Positions 36,720-47,127 are shown, counted from the stretch's first letter. The stretch is 64,000 nt of DNA from an uncultured Eubacteriales bacterium (GCA_902764875.1 CACWXP010000003.1:111419-175418); one strand, 5' to 3'. A program made the numbers and translations. Notes: generated by a model from the sequence alone, not told the origin.

Positions 36720-39700
36720 TTACATTACCTTGTTCATCAATTGTTCAAAACTATCAACATGATCATATGTAATATATCCATCGGACAATTTGTTGAATAG
36801 CTTCTTTGCACAATCAATTTTAGCCTTTTCGATCGGCCTTAGTTCCAGACTTTTCATTGTTCCCTTCGTTTCCGCTACAAAGTAGATATGTTTCACCATA
36901 CCCTCATGGAACACAATTGCCCAGTCCGGAGAATACTGACCTACGGGAGTCGGTATCGCAAAACCACGCGGGAGCTTCGCATAAATATACACTTCCTGTG
37001 CCGAATCCAAAGCTTCTGCGAATTTTCTTTCTACGCTCTTTTCGGCAGTACCGTCGGTATACACATAGTCCTGTATGGCCTTCTCAGCTTTAAATGCCTG
37101 ATCAATTGAACGTCCATTCTTTTCTGCTGTAAAGATACTGCTGTCATATTCACCTTCAATTGTATTATATGTAATATGATCAACAATCATCGTAGCTTTT
37201 TGTTCGTTGATATGGCGAATCACTTTGCTAATAAACTCTTCCGGGTTTTCCTGGAACATATCGAATTTATCCTGTCTGATTCCCTGCAGAATGGCAGCAA
37301 TCGTCCGACGCGTCAGCTTCGTACCGGTAGCAATTTTCCCTATGAGGTCATATTTGATCTGGTTACTTGAATTTCTTTTCAAAGCCTTTGTTCTTGTTGT
37401 TATAGAGCCGAAGGAATCATTCTCCCTCATCTGAGCAAAAGATATGGCCTCTCGCTGACTGCCTGTTGTAACCGTATACTGCATACGGGAAACAAACAAT
37501 TCACTGTCAATCGCTTCAATTGATTTCCGAATCAGCTCCTCTGAGTCGAAATCAACGGTATACGCATATTTGTGATTAATTGTATGCCACAGTTTCTGGA
37601 AAGCCTCTTTGTAAAAGCGATCATTAAGCGGATTTTCCGGAGCAGGTATTTTCTTATTCCCGTCCTTAAACATTTCAGCCAGCATTTTGTCATCATAAAC
37701 GGCCTGCACAAGCTTATGAATTGTTCCAGCCATGGGACGCAGCGATTCATCCAAGGGAGCAAGTGTATTGTTTTCTACAGCATCCCGATATTCCTGGCTG
37801 ACATGATCATTGTCATCAATATAATCATTTTTCAATAAGTATTTATAGATCTGTCTTGCCTGCTGACTGGTTATCGTGGTTTGCTCTCCGGTTTCTGTAA
37901 ATACGTTCTTACCCTCGAAATATTCAATCGATGCGTTACGCGGGCGATCATACAGCACAGCTTTCGTCTGATCCTGTAAATCTGCGACAAACGAAGCATA
38001 CCCCTCACTCGCAACAACTGTGAGGGTATTGATCTCCTGTACCTTTTCGCCAATGCTTTCTTGATCCATGCGGTCACCTGCCTGGTTGACACAAAGCCTC
38101 AGGCCGCGTCCAACTTCCTGTCGTTTCTGTGTAGAACTGACTCCACCATGTTTCAATGTGCAAATCTGGAAAACATTTGGATTGTCCCAGCCCTCTCGTA
38201 GAGCAGAATGAGAGAAAATGAAACGCGTCGGTTCATCAAAGCTAAGCAATCTTTCTTTGTTCTTCAAAATCAAATCATATGCTGAAATATCATCACTGAA
38301 CTCGCTGCCTCTTTTGATTGTTGAGTCAACTGCTCTCCCTGTTTTTTTATCAATACTGAAATAACCACGGTGAGTATCATGGGCAGTAATGCCGTCCAGA
38401 TAGGTCAAATATAACGGATCCAGCATATTACGGTACTCAGCTAACACAGACAGATATTCTTCTTCAAACACCTTACCGTACTCACCCAGTGTTTCCTGAC
38501 CGTCCTCATCATATTGACGGTATTTAGCAACTTCATCAATGAAGAAAAGAGAAAGTGTCTTTATACCTTTACTGAACAGCATAGATTCTTTCTGTAAGTG
38601 CGAAATGATAGTCTCGCGTATCTGTACACGGCGCATATCTGCTTCGGATACGTCTCCGATTACATCACCCTTATGAATCACAAGTCCATTCGTGAATGTA
38701 ACAGTTGCAGTCTCCGGAACAATATCTGCAATTGAGAAACCGTTTTTATACTGTTCCATGCTATTGGATGTTCTATACAGATCGTCGGCAATTCCTAACT
38801 TAAACAGTTTTCTCTTTATATCGCCATTTACTCTTTGTTCTTCAATTTCCATTCGCACCATCGGTGGATGATTTGGCGAAAGGATAAAGGATTCCAGGTA
38901 CAAATAACTATGGGTACCCTGAAGGTTTTTGACTTCAAATCCCTTCACTTCAATACGCTTAACCAGTTTTTTGTTATATGCGTCCAAAGCATCCAGCACA
39001 TAAACAAGGTTATGCTGTTTTGCATGCGTAGCGGAATAATTCAAAACAAACAGAGGATTGAACTTTGTCAGTGTCTTTTGTGTCACATCACCGCCCATTT
39101 TCTGCGGTTCATCCATAATGATGATCGGGCGATTTGCAGCAATAACATCAATAGGCCTGCGACTCCCAAAGTCATCACGTTTCGAAAAGATGATTCGAGC
39201 TGCAGCATCGCCCTTCTTGCCTTCTACATTTTTATCCTCATTCATAGACGCTGCAAATGCCTGCGTATTGATGATCATGACATTAATTCCGCTGTCAGAA
39301 GAAAATCCGTCCAGCTGATTCAGATTGGAACTGGAATAGATAAAGAAACGCGCTTTCTTTCCATACTGCTCCATGAAGTGATCCGTTGTGATTTCAAATG
39401 ACTTTTTCACACCTTCACGAATTGCAATGGAAGGCACAACTACAATGAACTTACTCCATCCGTAGCGTTCATTCAATTCAAACATTGTCTTGATGTACAC
39501 ATATGTCTTACCGGTGCCTGTTTCCATTTCGACATCCAGGCTGCACCGACCATGTGTTTTGATCAAAGAATCAGATAAACGAATGTTGTTTTCTGTTTGA
39601 ATTGTCCTGATATTAGCCAGGAGTTCTTCATCGCTCAAGTGAATCTTTTCATTCAGAAAACCCGTGTCATCAATCGGATCAAAAATGCTGGTCTGATCCG

Positions 39701-39866
39701 GTAAAAAGAATGTTATTTGTTCTTCAGCTTCCTGAATGGCCTCCGGAACTTCACCAATATCCCGGCGGTATTGTATCCCCTCTTTTTTCGGTTGTCCCTG
39801 AAAGACTCGTACGACACTGTTTACCGCATCTGTCTGATACTGTTGAATCTTAAATCTGAACTTCAT
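36720..39866 (-). CDS. Type III-like restriction endonuclease subunit (Res), DEAD/DEAH helicase-nuclease
   Basis: 1048 residues from ATG 39866, one base after the methyltransferase stop. Walker A METGTGKTYVYIK (~117), DEPQ box IIMDEPQKMGG (~251), LNYSATHAK (motif III), FSHSALREGWDNPNVFQICTL and QEVGRGLRL (motifs V-VI) define the SF2 motor. The C-terminal PDWAIVF...AETKG (~985-1003) is the PD-(D/E)xK nuclease. In type III systems Res with Mod cuts DNA carrying unmodified head-to-head sites; full-length here, so likely active. Base composition is more AT-rich than the flanking regions. Confidence 0.92.
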   Translation of the reverse strand: MKFRFKIQQYQTDAVNSVVRVFQGQPKKEGIQYRRDIGEVPEAIQEAEEQITFFLPDQTSIFDPIDDTGFLNEKIHLSDEELLANIRTIQTENNIRLSDSLIKTHGRCSLDVEMETGTGKTYVYIKTMFELNERYGWSKFIVVVPSIAIREGVKKSFEITTDHFMEQYGKKARFFIYSSSNLNQLDGFSSDSGINVMIINTQAFAASMNEDKNVEGKKGDAAARIIFSKRDDFGSRRPIDVIAANRPIIIMDEPQKMGGDVTQKTLTKFNPLFVLNYSATHAKQHNLVYVLDALDAYNKKLVKRIEVKGFEVKNLQGTHSYLYLESFILSPNHPPMVRMEIEEQRVNGDIKRKLFKLGIADDLYRTSNSMEQYKNGFSIADIVPETATVTFTNGLVIHKGDVIGDVSEADMRRVQIRETIISHLQKESMLFSKGIKTLSLFFIDEVAKYRQYDEDGQETLGEYGKVFEEEYLSVLAEYRNMLDPLYLTYLDGITAHDTHRGYFSIDKKTGRAVDSTIKRGSEFSDDISAYDLILKNKERLLSFDEPTRFIFSHSALREGWDNPNVFQICTLKHGGVSSTQKRQEVGRGLRLCVNQAGDRMDQESIGEKVQEINTLTVVASEGYASFVADLQDQTKAVLYDRPRNASIEYFEGKNVFTETGEQTTITSQQARQIYKYLLKNDYIDDNDHVSQEYRDAVENNTLAPLDESLRPMAGTIHKLVQAVYDDKMLAEMFKDGNKKIPAPENPLNDRFYKEAFQKLWHTINHKYAYTVDFDSEELIRKSIEAIDSELFVSRMQYTVTTGSQREAISFAQMRENDSFGSITTRTKALKRNSSNQIKYDLIGKIATGTKLTRRTIAAILQGIRQDKFDMFQENPEEFISKVIRHINEQKATMIVDHITYNTIEGEYDSSIFTAEKNGRSIDQAFKAEKAIQDYVYTDGTAEKSVERKFAEALDSAQEVYIYAKLPRGFAIPTPVGQYSPDWAIVFHEGMVKHIYFVAETKGTMKSLELRPIEKAKIDCAKKLFNKLSDGYITYDHVDSFEQLMNKVM

Positions 39867-39867
39867 C

Positions 39868-41814
39868 TTACAGCACCTTCCTCTCCGTCTGGGGAGAATA
39901 TGTCTTGAAGATCTGTTCAAAATTCGTTGCAACACTGTCATTAGTCATTCCGTTATCACGGAATACTGCATAATAAGGTTTCATCTTTGCGATTTCAGTA
40001 ACAGTTGCATCCGTAACATCTGAGTCAAAACAGGCAACCAGATATTCCATATCAATACCATCTGGTTTAACAATGAATACCTTTTTACCGCCAATCATTC
40101 GTTCGTCTATTGAGCTTGAAAGGTCTACTCCCAGATCCAGCATTACCTGGAAAAGAAGGTCCTCAGGTGTACGATCAATTTTAATATTATCTACTGTTCG
40201 CCCCAGCAAATCCCTACTTAATTCTGTTGGATTGTAATATACATCCTCCATATTACTGGAATCCAGCCTTAACACTCGGAAACCTATGTCCAATTCCCCG
40301 GCTATCATACCAACTTCATCTTTGATTTGTTTCCCTGTCCGACGAATGCGTTCCTTCCCAATTTCACAGATGTTTTTATATCCTGCTTTATATGCTTCTG
40401 TTGATTCCGTACATATTTCAGGTATTTGCACCATTATGAAACGACGTCTTCCTCCATCTTCAACATTTTGCTTAATGACTGCATGAGCCGTTGTTGACGA
40501 CCCTGAGAAGAAGTCAAGTATAATTGATTCCTTATCTGATCCAATTAGAATTGCCTTCATTAACAAGCCAACGGGTTTGGGAAAATCAAACACTTTATCT
40601 CCATTGAATAATTCTCTTATGTCTCTTGTAGCTTTTTTGTTGCCCTCAACATCATCCCACAGATTCCCTGGCGTTTTAGTTCTGTTTTCTAGATAGAACT
40701 TTTGATAGACTTGCCATACTGACACTCCATTTTTGTTGACTTTCTTCCACGCAATCAAATGCTCTTTTTCCATCTTTTTTACAGTATCCGAGGAACAAAT
40801 CCATCGACTTTCATATCCGGTTGGGCCAATAGGATACACCTCACTACCATCAGGAGCTACTATTGGAAAGAACATTGTTGGCCTGTCCTCACGTCTATCT
40901 TCTCCGCCGGTTCTTCGCAATGGCCTGATGAGGTATTTGCCGTATTCATCTCTTTGGTCATATATTTTTGCACTTTCTTCATCCATAGGAAGTCCATTAA
41001 TCTTGCATTTTTCTTTATTTCTTGCATATACAAGTAAATAATCCAATTCATTAACAAGCCCATCAAATCCACCCCCAGTTGGTGTCCCAGTAGCACGTGT
41101 AATGCATGTCAAGCAATTATTTTCTCCGAAGATTTCATCACATACCTTTTTTAAATTGAACAATTCATGATCATCTATAGATATAAAGATTAAACCATCT
41201 TCAGTTAAAAGATTTTTTGATAGTTTAATGCGTGTATAGATCATATTTAACCAATCCGTATGGAATCGCCCATTACTTACTGTGTTCTGCTCAAGTCTAT
41301 TGCCAAATTCATCAAATTGTCCACTCCTTGCAAGATAGTTCTCCATATTTTCCACAAAATCATCTTCGTATACAAAATCATTCCCTGTATTATACGGAGG
41401 GTCAATGTATATTAACTTAACCTTACCAAGATAAGTTTCTTGTAACAGTTTTAATACATCCTGATTATCTCCCTCAATATAAAGATTTTGACTATCCCAT
41501 CCTCCGGGCGTTCCATCTTTACCAACACTTTCTTCTTTCACCGGGCGCAATGTCGCTGAAATAGGCGCATTGGCAGCCAGAATAGCTTTTTTCTTATCTG
41601 GCCATGTAAACTGATACCGTTCTTCCCGCCCTTCAACAACATGAGTAGAGATTTCCTGCATCAGAACATCTTTATCAATAGCACGCTCAACAATTGGCTT
41701 CCCTTCTTCATCATAGCCGGTAATGGTTTCCGTTACTGCATTCGGAAATAGTTCCGCCAGTTTTCTGTAGTTTTCATCTGCCAGATTGGGGGTGTGCATT
41801 TTCAAGCGATCCAT
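39868..41814 (-). CDS. Type III-like DNA adenine methyltransferase (Mod)
   Basis: 648 residues; GGAGGC before the ATG. Motif IV is YIDPPYNTGNDF (~140) and motif I DFFSGSSTTAHAV (~441), in the beta-class order usual for Mod N6-adenine methyltransferases. WDSQNLYIEGDNQDVLKLLQ precedes motif IV, also typical. The middle region (about 200-400) would be the target-recognition part. It sets the recognition site for Res and protects host DNA. Site not predictable from sequence by eye. Confidence 0.92.
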   Translation of the reverse strand: MDRLKMHTPNLADENYRKLAELFPNAVTETITGYDEEGKPIVERAIDKDVLMQEISTHVVEGREERYQFTWPDKKKAILAANAPISATLRPVKEESVGKDGTPGGWDSQNLYIEGDNQDVLKLLQETYLGKVKLIYIDPPYNTGNDFVYEDDFVENMENYLARSGQFDEFGNRLEQNTVSNGRFHTDWLNMIYTRIKLSKNLLTEDGLIFISIDDHELFNLKKVCDEIFGENNCLTCITRATGTPTGGGFDGLVNELDYLLVYARNKEKCKINGLPMDEESAKIYDQRDEYGKYLIRPLRRTGGEDRREDRPTMFFPIVAPDGSEVYPIGPTGYESRWICSSDTVKKMEKEHLIAWKKVNKNGVSVWQVYQKFYLENRTKTPGNLWDDVEGNKKATRDIRELFNGDKVFDFPKPVGLLMKAILIGSDKESIILDFFSGSSTTAHAVIKQNVEDGGRRRFIMVQIPEICTESTEAYKAGYKNICEIGKERIRRTGKQIKDEVGMIAGELDIGFRVLRLDSSNMEDVYYNPTELSRDLLGRTVDNIKIDRTPEDLLFQVMLDLGVDLSSSIDERMIGGKKVFIVKPDGIDMEYLVACFDSDVTDATVTEIAKMKPYYAVFRDNGMTNDSVATNFEQIFKTYSPQTERKVL

Positions 41815-41831
41815 ATTATGCCTCCGTTAAT

Positions 41832-42488
41832 TTATTGTCCCAATTCATCAAGTTCCCTCTTGTAGCCCTGTAACTGCTTCGCTATTTCCAATTTTCGCTT
41901 TGGCTGTTTTTCATTCCATGCTTTCTTCTCCAATGTCGCGATCTGTTTTACCAGCTTATCCCGCAGCACACTCTTTTCATAAGCTTCCTGCAGGGTCGTT
42001 GCTGCTTGTATCTCCAGCGTTTCTCCCGCGATCTGCCTTACCAGATTCTCATACACTGAATCCATATCCAGGCCTTCCAGCTTCAGCGGAAGTTCCTCGG
42101 GAGTCATCCAATCCGTATGGTAATACTGGTTCACCTTGAATGCTGCAGTGCCGGAACCTGCTTCCTCCTTATATCCGATCCAAGCCTGAACCCTTCCATC
42201 ATATTCCAGCAGAAACAGAATATGATATGGGATTTCCCGGTCAATCTGCTTCAGCACTGCCTCATCCAGTTTACCATCATTCAGCAGAATCGAAAAGACC
42301 TGTAATTCGGATACTTTTTGGCCCGCTGCCAGGTTGACTGTATCCGGTGCAATCTTGTTCCGCCAAACAACCGTCCTGATCTGATCAATAAAACACCTTT
42401 TCAAAGCCGGCGTGATATCCAGGTTCTCATAAAACTTCTGTTTTGGGATTCGTCGGTTGAATTCCGTGTTTCTTGGTAAATCCAGCAT
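41832..42488 (-). CDS. DUF4391 protein, restriction-modification associated
   Basis: 218 residues from ATG 42488. Opening LDLPRNTEFNRRIPKQKFYENL, then VVWRNKIAPDTVNLAAGQKVSELQVFSILL and REIPYHILFLLEYDGR match my recollection of DUF4391. The C-terminus is a charged coiled coil (residues ~160-218). DUF4391 genes commonly sit between an SNF2-type helicase and a type III Mod/Res pair, as here, but the molecular role is unknown. Gap to Mod is 17 bases. Confidence 0.75.
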   Translation of the reverse strand: MLDLPRNTEFNRRIPKQKFYENLDITPALKRCFIDQIRTVVWRNKIAPDTVNLAAGQKVSELQVFSILLNDGKLDEAVLKQIDREIPYHILFLLEYDGRVQAWIGYKEEAGSGTAAFKVNQYYHTDWMTPEELPLKLEGLDMDSVYENLVRQIAGETLEIQAATTLQEAYEKSVLRDKLVKQIATLEKKAWNEKQPKRKLEIAKQLQGYKRELDELGQ

Positions 42489-42529
42489 ATTTTCACCTGC
42501 CTCTTCTAATAGTGATGTCCCGGTCCACA

Positions 42530-43333
42530 TCACAAATCAAACCCATCGTCCTCCATGACCGTCCAGTCGTCATAGTAAAAACCGCGATGATATTCGTCAT
42601 TCTCCTCCCTGATATAATCACTCACATACATACCCGTGATTTCGTCATCGGGTAAGTCCTCATCATCCGGGGAGATACCTTTTTCCACCCACTGCATTCG
42701 CTTATACTGATCCGAACAGTGATAGAAATAAGCCCATTTCCCCCGATCTTCCCGGATTGCATCATACCAACCCGCCAGGATATCCGATATGCTGGTTTTC
42801 CCAAGCAGAATTTTCCCGATTTCCTTTTCAATACTCCTCGTTGGCGAGAACAGCGGACTGTCCAACATATAATAGTCAATGGATGGTTGAAAGTGGTTCC
42901 AATTCCCCTGATCTATCCAGCCGGATCCCTGTACCTTGTCAGCAACATTTCTGTTCCCGTTTCGTGCGTTTATATGAGCGATTGAGGTAAAGAAACAATA
43001 CTCTTCCTTATATTTCAAAATCAGCAGCAGTGGATAGGCATAGGCCCCCAAAATGGATCTGGCGAAATTGCAAAGCGCGAACCATCCATCTGCTCGGGTA
43101 CGGATGGTAATTTCCAGAACATGAATTTCATCCCCGGCCTGATCCTGCTTCAAAAGTTTTGGCAAGTCTCCTGTTACACTCCGGAAAACATAGGATAATC
43201 TCGCATCCACAAAATACAAGTCAAACCGATTACTCTTCGTTGATCGGATTCGGCCGCTTTTCAAAAAAGCTTCCTTCTGGATTTCTTTCCCTACCCTGCA
43301 GGAAACCGGGAAATGCTGATACAATCTGATCAT
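42530..43333 (-). CDS. Unknown protein of the SNF2-Mod-Res operon
   Basis: 267 residues. Its ATG shares one base with the stop of the helicase gene (TAATG), so it is translationally coupled. Mixed alpha/beta character with an early HVLEITIRTRADGWFALCNFARSILGAYAYPLLLILKY and a strongly acidic C-terminus (SPDDEDLPDDE, EENDEYHRG). No motif was recognised. Position suggests an accessory or specificity factor for the helicase. Confidence 0.8.
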   Translation of the reverse strand: MIRLYQHFPVSCRVGKEIQKEAFLKSGRIRSTKSNRFDLYFVDARLSYVFRSVTGDLPKLLKQDQAGDEIHVLEITIRTRADGWFALCNFARSILGAYAYPLLLILKYKEEYCFFTSIAHINARNGNRNVADKVQGSGWIDQGNWNHFQPSIDYYMLDSPLFSPTRSIEKEIGKILLGKTSISDILAGWYDAIREDRGKWAYFYHCSDQYKRMQWVEKGISPDDEDLPDDEITGMYVSDYIREENDEYHRGFYYDDWTVMEDDGFDL

Positions 43334-46300
43334 TATTTTCTTACCACCAGAAAACAGACCAGTTCAAAATCATCCAGGCCTTTGATTTCACTCTTACCGA
43401 TGGATGTGCCGCCACGTTTGAACAGGCTGTCAATGTCACTTTCTTCCTTGGTATCGATTATGGAATTGATAGCGTCGGAGAGTAGCAGCGACATACCGGA
43501 CATTTTCCGACCGTCGTCCGTCTCCTCATTGAACGGTTCATACACTGCTTTGTTCGGTTTATCCTTTCCACGGCAGAGCAGGCGCATATCATCCATTAGC
43601 TTTTTCGGGTTCAGATAGTCGCAGATCACTTCTCCGTCATTGCCGATATAAACCATATAGAAAGGATGAATCCTGTTCAGGCTGTCAATATTAACGCCGT
43701 CGTTCCGGTTTTTCAGCACAAAGATGACGCCCTCCGGCAGTTCATCTGTCGCCGGAACCACCGCGTGCATTCCAAAGGGTTTCCGGTCCAAATCCTCATG
43801 ATGCTTGATGTAATCCAGCAAATCCAGACGGAACTCATTCAGGCCCAGGTCCATGATGGAAATGCCGCTGGACATATCCTCAATATCCACGACCTCTTCC
43901 TGTAGCTTTTGCAGCTGCTGTTTCCGGTATTCCAGGTCACCCTTCTCCTCTGGGTTGATCAGGTCATCGTCACCTGTGGATGTCATGATAGAAATCTTCA
44001 TGCGGGTTTCCACGCGGGATTTCAGGTTGATATACTCGTCCAGCGTCATGTCCGGCCAGAAATTCACCAGCTGGATTTGCGCGTTTCTGCTGCCAATACG
44101 GTCAATCCGCCCGAAACGCTGGATGATGCGCACCGGGTTCCAGTGAATATCGTAATTTACCAGGTAATCGCAGTCCTGCAGGTTCTGACCTTCGGAGATA
44201 CAATCCGTACCGATCAGTACGTCAATTTCGTTTGTACTGCCCGGCATCAGTAGGTCCCGGCTCTTGGACACCGGGGAGAAACAGGTCAGAATATTATTCA
44301 GCGTCCCCTTCAGGCCCTTGATCGTGCTTTTCCCTTCCACGGTACCAGAGACCATGGCTGTATTCAATCCATTCCTTTGCTTCACATAGGTGCTGACGTT
44401 CTCATACAGATAATCCGCTGTGTCGGCAAATGCAGAGAAAATCAATACTTTTTTATTCCCGGGATTAATCGGGTGAGCAAGTTTCTCATCGATCAGGTTC
44501 AGCAAGGTCTGCAGCTTTGTATCATGTTCCGGCGTAATATCCTCAACCATGGAAATCAGCAGTTCCAGCGTTTCCGCGTCCTGCTGCAGCGCGCTTCGCC
44601 AGGTCTTATAATCCATGTCGTTCAGATCAATCTTGGCTTTTTTGCCCACGGCGAAGAATTCAGTGTTCTGGTCTTCCAGATCATAATCCGATGTATCTCC
44701 ATCAATTTCAACGACATCCAGAATACCGATACCGTTGTTTTCAAACTGATTGATCGTGTGAATCGTGTGCAGGATCAGATCCCGAATACGGCCCAGCGTC
44801 AGGCGGAAGGAGTAGACAGAGCTTTCCAGGCGCTTGAGCAGATTAACGCCCATCAGGCGCTTGATACCCATTTCACGACCGGTGCGGGACAGGTTTTTGT
44901 TCTTTGTCAGGTCAATATATTTATCCAGTTTGCTCGGGAAGATATACAGCGAAGGCGTATAGATTTCCAGTGTCAGCGCCATCAGCTGTTCAAAAATTTC
45001 ATTGTAATTGATTGCATTCGGCAGATCCGTCAGGTTCGGCCGCAGCGAAATCGGCTTGCAGCGTTCCGGGAATTTGCCAATTTCTTCCGTATCGTAGTAT
45101 TTTTCTATGTGCTTCCGGGACCGGGCAATCGTTACACTGTCCAGCAGTTCAAAGAAATCAAAATCCAGCTGACGCAGCAAATTATCTGTGGTTCGGGCCT
45201 GCGGTTCCAGTTTGCTCCAGGCGTTGAAAGCTTTCTGCGCCTGTTTGAAGATTTCATCAATGGATTTTGTAGTATCCAGCTTGGAGTCAATCAGTTCGTT
45301 ATCACCCTCATAGGCCAAAGCCAGTTGATTCCGGAGATCAAAGAAACGGTTATTGACAGGGGTCGCGGAAAGCATAAGAACCTTGGTTTTCACGCCGGCT
45401 TTGATCACTTTCCGCATCAGAATCTCATATCGGTTTTCTCCTTCCCCTTTATGCACACCATCACCGCCGGCGCCGTTGCGGAAGTTATGGGATTCATCAA
45501 TAACGATCAGATCATAGTTGCCCCAGTTCAGGCGATCCAGTTCCAGGCCGTTCGACTGTCCCTGTGTTCGCGAAAGGTCCGTATGGAACAGCACGTCATA
45601 GTTCAAGCGGTCAGTCGCAATCGGGTTGTTGACGTAATTGTCTTTATAGGTATTCCAGTTCTCCGCCAGTTTCTTGGGGCAGAGAACCAGTACGGTTTTG
45701 TTGCGGTTTTCATAGTATTTGATCACAGCCAGCGCTGTAAACGTTTTACCTAGCCCGACACTGTCCGCCAGGATACAGCCGTTGTACCGTTCCAGTTTGT
45801 TGATGATGGCCAGGACGGCATCCCGCTGGAAATCATACAGCATGCTCCAGATTTTACTCTGCTTGAATCCGGTAGCCTCGTTTGGCAGTACATCTTCCGA
45901 TATATCGTCCAGGAATTCACTGAAAACATTGTACAGTGTGATGAAATAAATCAGTTCCGGAGAGTTCTCATTGAAAGCAGTCGTTATATTCTCGATGATG
46001 GCTTCCGTAACATCCTGCATTTTGTCCCTGTCATTCCAGATGGAATTGAACAGGTTCATGTAGGTGGCAGTCACCGGCGCATCATCCATGCGGTTCACCA
46101 TATTGAACACATTGTTACCGCGTTCACAACCCAAATCTGATGTCGTAAAGCCCGTGATCGGCATGTAGGTAACCTGTTCTTCCCGCCCGTCAACCATCAT
46201 GAAGGAACCCATGTTTTCTCCGGTTACATTGGACTTGAATTTCGCCTTCCTGCGAATCCAATCCGCACATTCCCGGGCAATAGATTTCTGGGTCATCTCA

Positions 46301-46581
46301 TTGCGCAGTTTGATTTCGAATTCCGTGCCGTACAGGCTCTGCTCTCGGCTGAGGCGCGGAATATAGAACTCCCGGCGCTGTTTTTGCTCCTTTTCCCTGA
46401 TGAAGGTCGGAGAAGTGAAAATGAATCGGAATTCATCGATCCCTTCCAGCTGCTTCTTCAGTTCCCGGTAGGCATACATGGAGAAATAAGCCGCAGCAAT
46501 GGATACTTTATCCCCGGCTTTGATGGTCTCCGCCAGATCATCCCGAAGGATGGTACTTACGTTATCAATCAGTTTGACCAT
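43333..46581 (-). CDS. SNF2-type helicase with N-terminal PLD-like domain
   Basis: 1082 residues. The first ~200 residues resemble the PLD-like module found before some SNF2 helicases (VSIAAAYFSMYAYRELKKQL, FRFIFTSPTF) but show no intact HxK pair. The motor follows: DFQRDAVLAI, Walker A ADSVGLGKTFTALAV (~272), VIDESHNFRN (~363), LSATPVNN, TDCISEGQNLQDCDYLVNYD, and motif VI IIQRFGRIDRIGS (~823). Comparable helicases occur in DISARM-like and type III-associated defence loci. It is the first large gene after a small XRE regulator, 12 bases downstream of it. Confidence 0.88.
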   Translation of the reverse strand: MVKLIDNVSTILRDDLAETIKAGDKVSIAAAYFSMYAYRELKKQLEGIDEFRFIFTSPTFIREKEQKQRREFYIPRLSREQSLYGTEFEIKLRNEMTQKSIARECADWIRRKAKFKSNVTGENMGSFMMVDGREEQVTYMPITGFTTSDLGCERGNNVFNMVNRMDDAPVTATYMNLFNSIWNDRDKMQDVTEAIIENITTAFNENSPELIYFITLYNVFSEFLDDISEDVLPNEATGFKQSKIWSMLYDFQRDAVLAIINKLERYNGCILADSVGLGKTFTALAVIKYYENRNKTVLVLCPKKLAENWNTYKDNYVNNPIATDRLNYDVLFHTDLSRTQGQSNGLELDRLNWGNYDLIVIDESHNFRNGAGGDGVHKGEGENRYEILMRKVIKAGVKTKVLMLSATPVNNRFFDLRNQLALAYEGDNELIDSKLDTTKSIDEIFKQAQKAFNAWSKLEPQARTTDNLLRQLDFDFFELLDSVTIARSRKHIEKYYDTEEIGKFPERCKPISLRPNLTDLPNAINYNEIFEQLMALTLEIYTPSLYIFPSKLDKYIDLTKNKNLSRTGREMGIKRLMGVNLLKRLESSVYSFRLTLGRIRDLILHTIHTINQFENNGIGILDVVEIDGDTSDYDLEDQNTEFFAVGKKAKIDLNDMDYKTWRSALQQDAETLELLISMVEDITPEHDTKLQTLLNLIDEKLAHPINPGNKKVLIFSAFADTADYLYENVSTYVKQRNGLNTAMVSGTVEGKSTIKGLKGTLNNILTCFSPVSKSRDLLMPGSTNEIDVLIGTDCISEGQNLQDCDYLVNYDIHWNPVRIIQRFGRIDRIGSRNAQIQLVNFWPDMTLDEYINLKSRVETRMKISIMTSTGDDDLINPEEKGDLEYRKQQLQKLQEEVVDIEDMSSGISIMDLGLNEFRLDLLDYIKHHEDLDRKPFGMHAVVPATDELPEGVIFVLKNRNDGVNIDSLNRIHPFYMVYIGNDGEVICDYLNPKKLMDDMRLLCRGKDKPNKAVYEPFNEETDDGRKMSGMSLLLSDAINSIIDTKEESDIDSLFKRGGTSIGKSEIKGLDDFELVCFLVVRK

Positions 46582-46593
46582 TATCCGTTACCC

Positions 46594-46806
46594 CTAACAA
46601 TCTTCATCCTTTACAAATTCCACAATATCGTAAAGATCACATTCCAGAGCATCACAGATTTTCCGCAGTACTCCTGTGGAAACATCCTTTCTCTTGCCCA
46701 TATTCGCAATGACATTGGTACTGAGTCCGGCTGCCATCCGCAGGTCCTGTTTTACCATGCCTTTTTCCCGCAACAGCTTCCAGAGTCTGTTATAGCATAT
46801 CTCCAT
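46594..46806 (-). CDS. Small XRE-family regulator of the defence operon
   Basis: 70 residues from ATG 46806, set by CGGAGGGGAATCCC; longer readings have no binding site. LWKLLREKGMVKQDLRMAAGLSTNVIANMGKRKDVSTGVLRKICDALECDLYDIVEF is a complete HTH_26/XRE type domain. Small regulators of this kind often repress the restriction operon until the methyltransferase is established. It starts the operon running to 36.5 kb. Confidence 0.88.
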   Translation of the reverse strand: MEICYNRLWKLLREKGMVKQDLRMAAGLSTNVIANMGKRKDVSTGVLRKICDALECDLYDIVEFVKDEDC

Positions 46807-46862
46807 GGGATTCCCCTCCGTAAAACCTGTTTGTTCGCTTTTCCCGGAAATATTCCACAGAC

Positions 46863-46891
46863 AGTATACCATACATCCGGCGACAAAAACA
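46863..46891 (-). promoter_or_regulatory. Promoter of the SNF2/Mod/Res operon
   Basis: An extended -10 TGGTATACT (TATACT at 46863-46868, minus strand) lies about 60 bases before the XRE start. A weak TGTTTT -35 is 17 bases upstream. Confidence 0.5.
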
Positions 46892-46974
46892 TACACTATT
46901 GAATTATTCAAAAAATTGTAACATTTTAAAAAGTCTACCGCTTTGCGACAGGCTCATGTTAATCATCGGTTTTT

Positions 46975-47127
46975 TTATTCACGCTCTTTTTCGCTCAAAA
47001 ACACATTGTACTGACATGGGATGGTCTTCAGATCAGTGGAGGATTTCCCAGCGTTTTTTATTGGACAGTTCAGAATTCCGCGCTGCTCGCAGTATGTATA
47101 TGCGTTTTTCAAATACCGTTCAGCCAT
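46975..47127 (-). CDS. Possible small protein or gene fragment
   Basis: 50 residues, MAERYLKNAYTYCEQRGILN at the start and NVFLSEKERE at the end. The frame is open for 14 codons upstream of the ATG and no ribosome binding site is visible, so it may be the tail of a lost gene. The sequence looks protein-like (amphipathic, few rare codons). Nothing else is seen in 46892-47164. Confidence 0.35.
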   Translation of the reverse strand: MAERYLKNAYTYCEQRGILNCPIKNAGKSSTDLKTIPCQYNVFLSEKERE

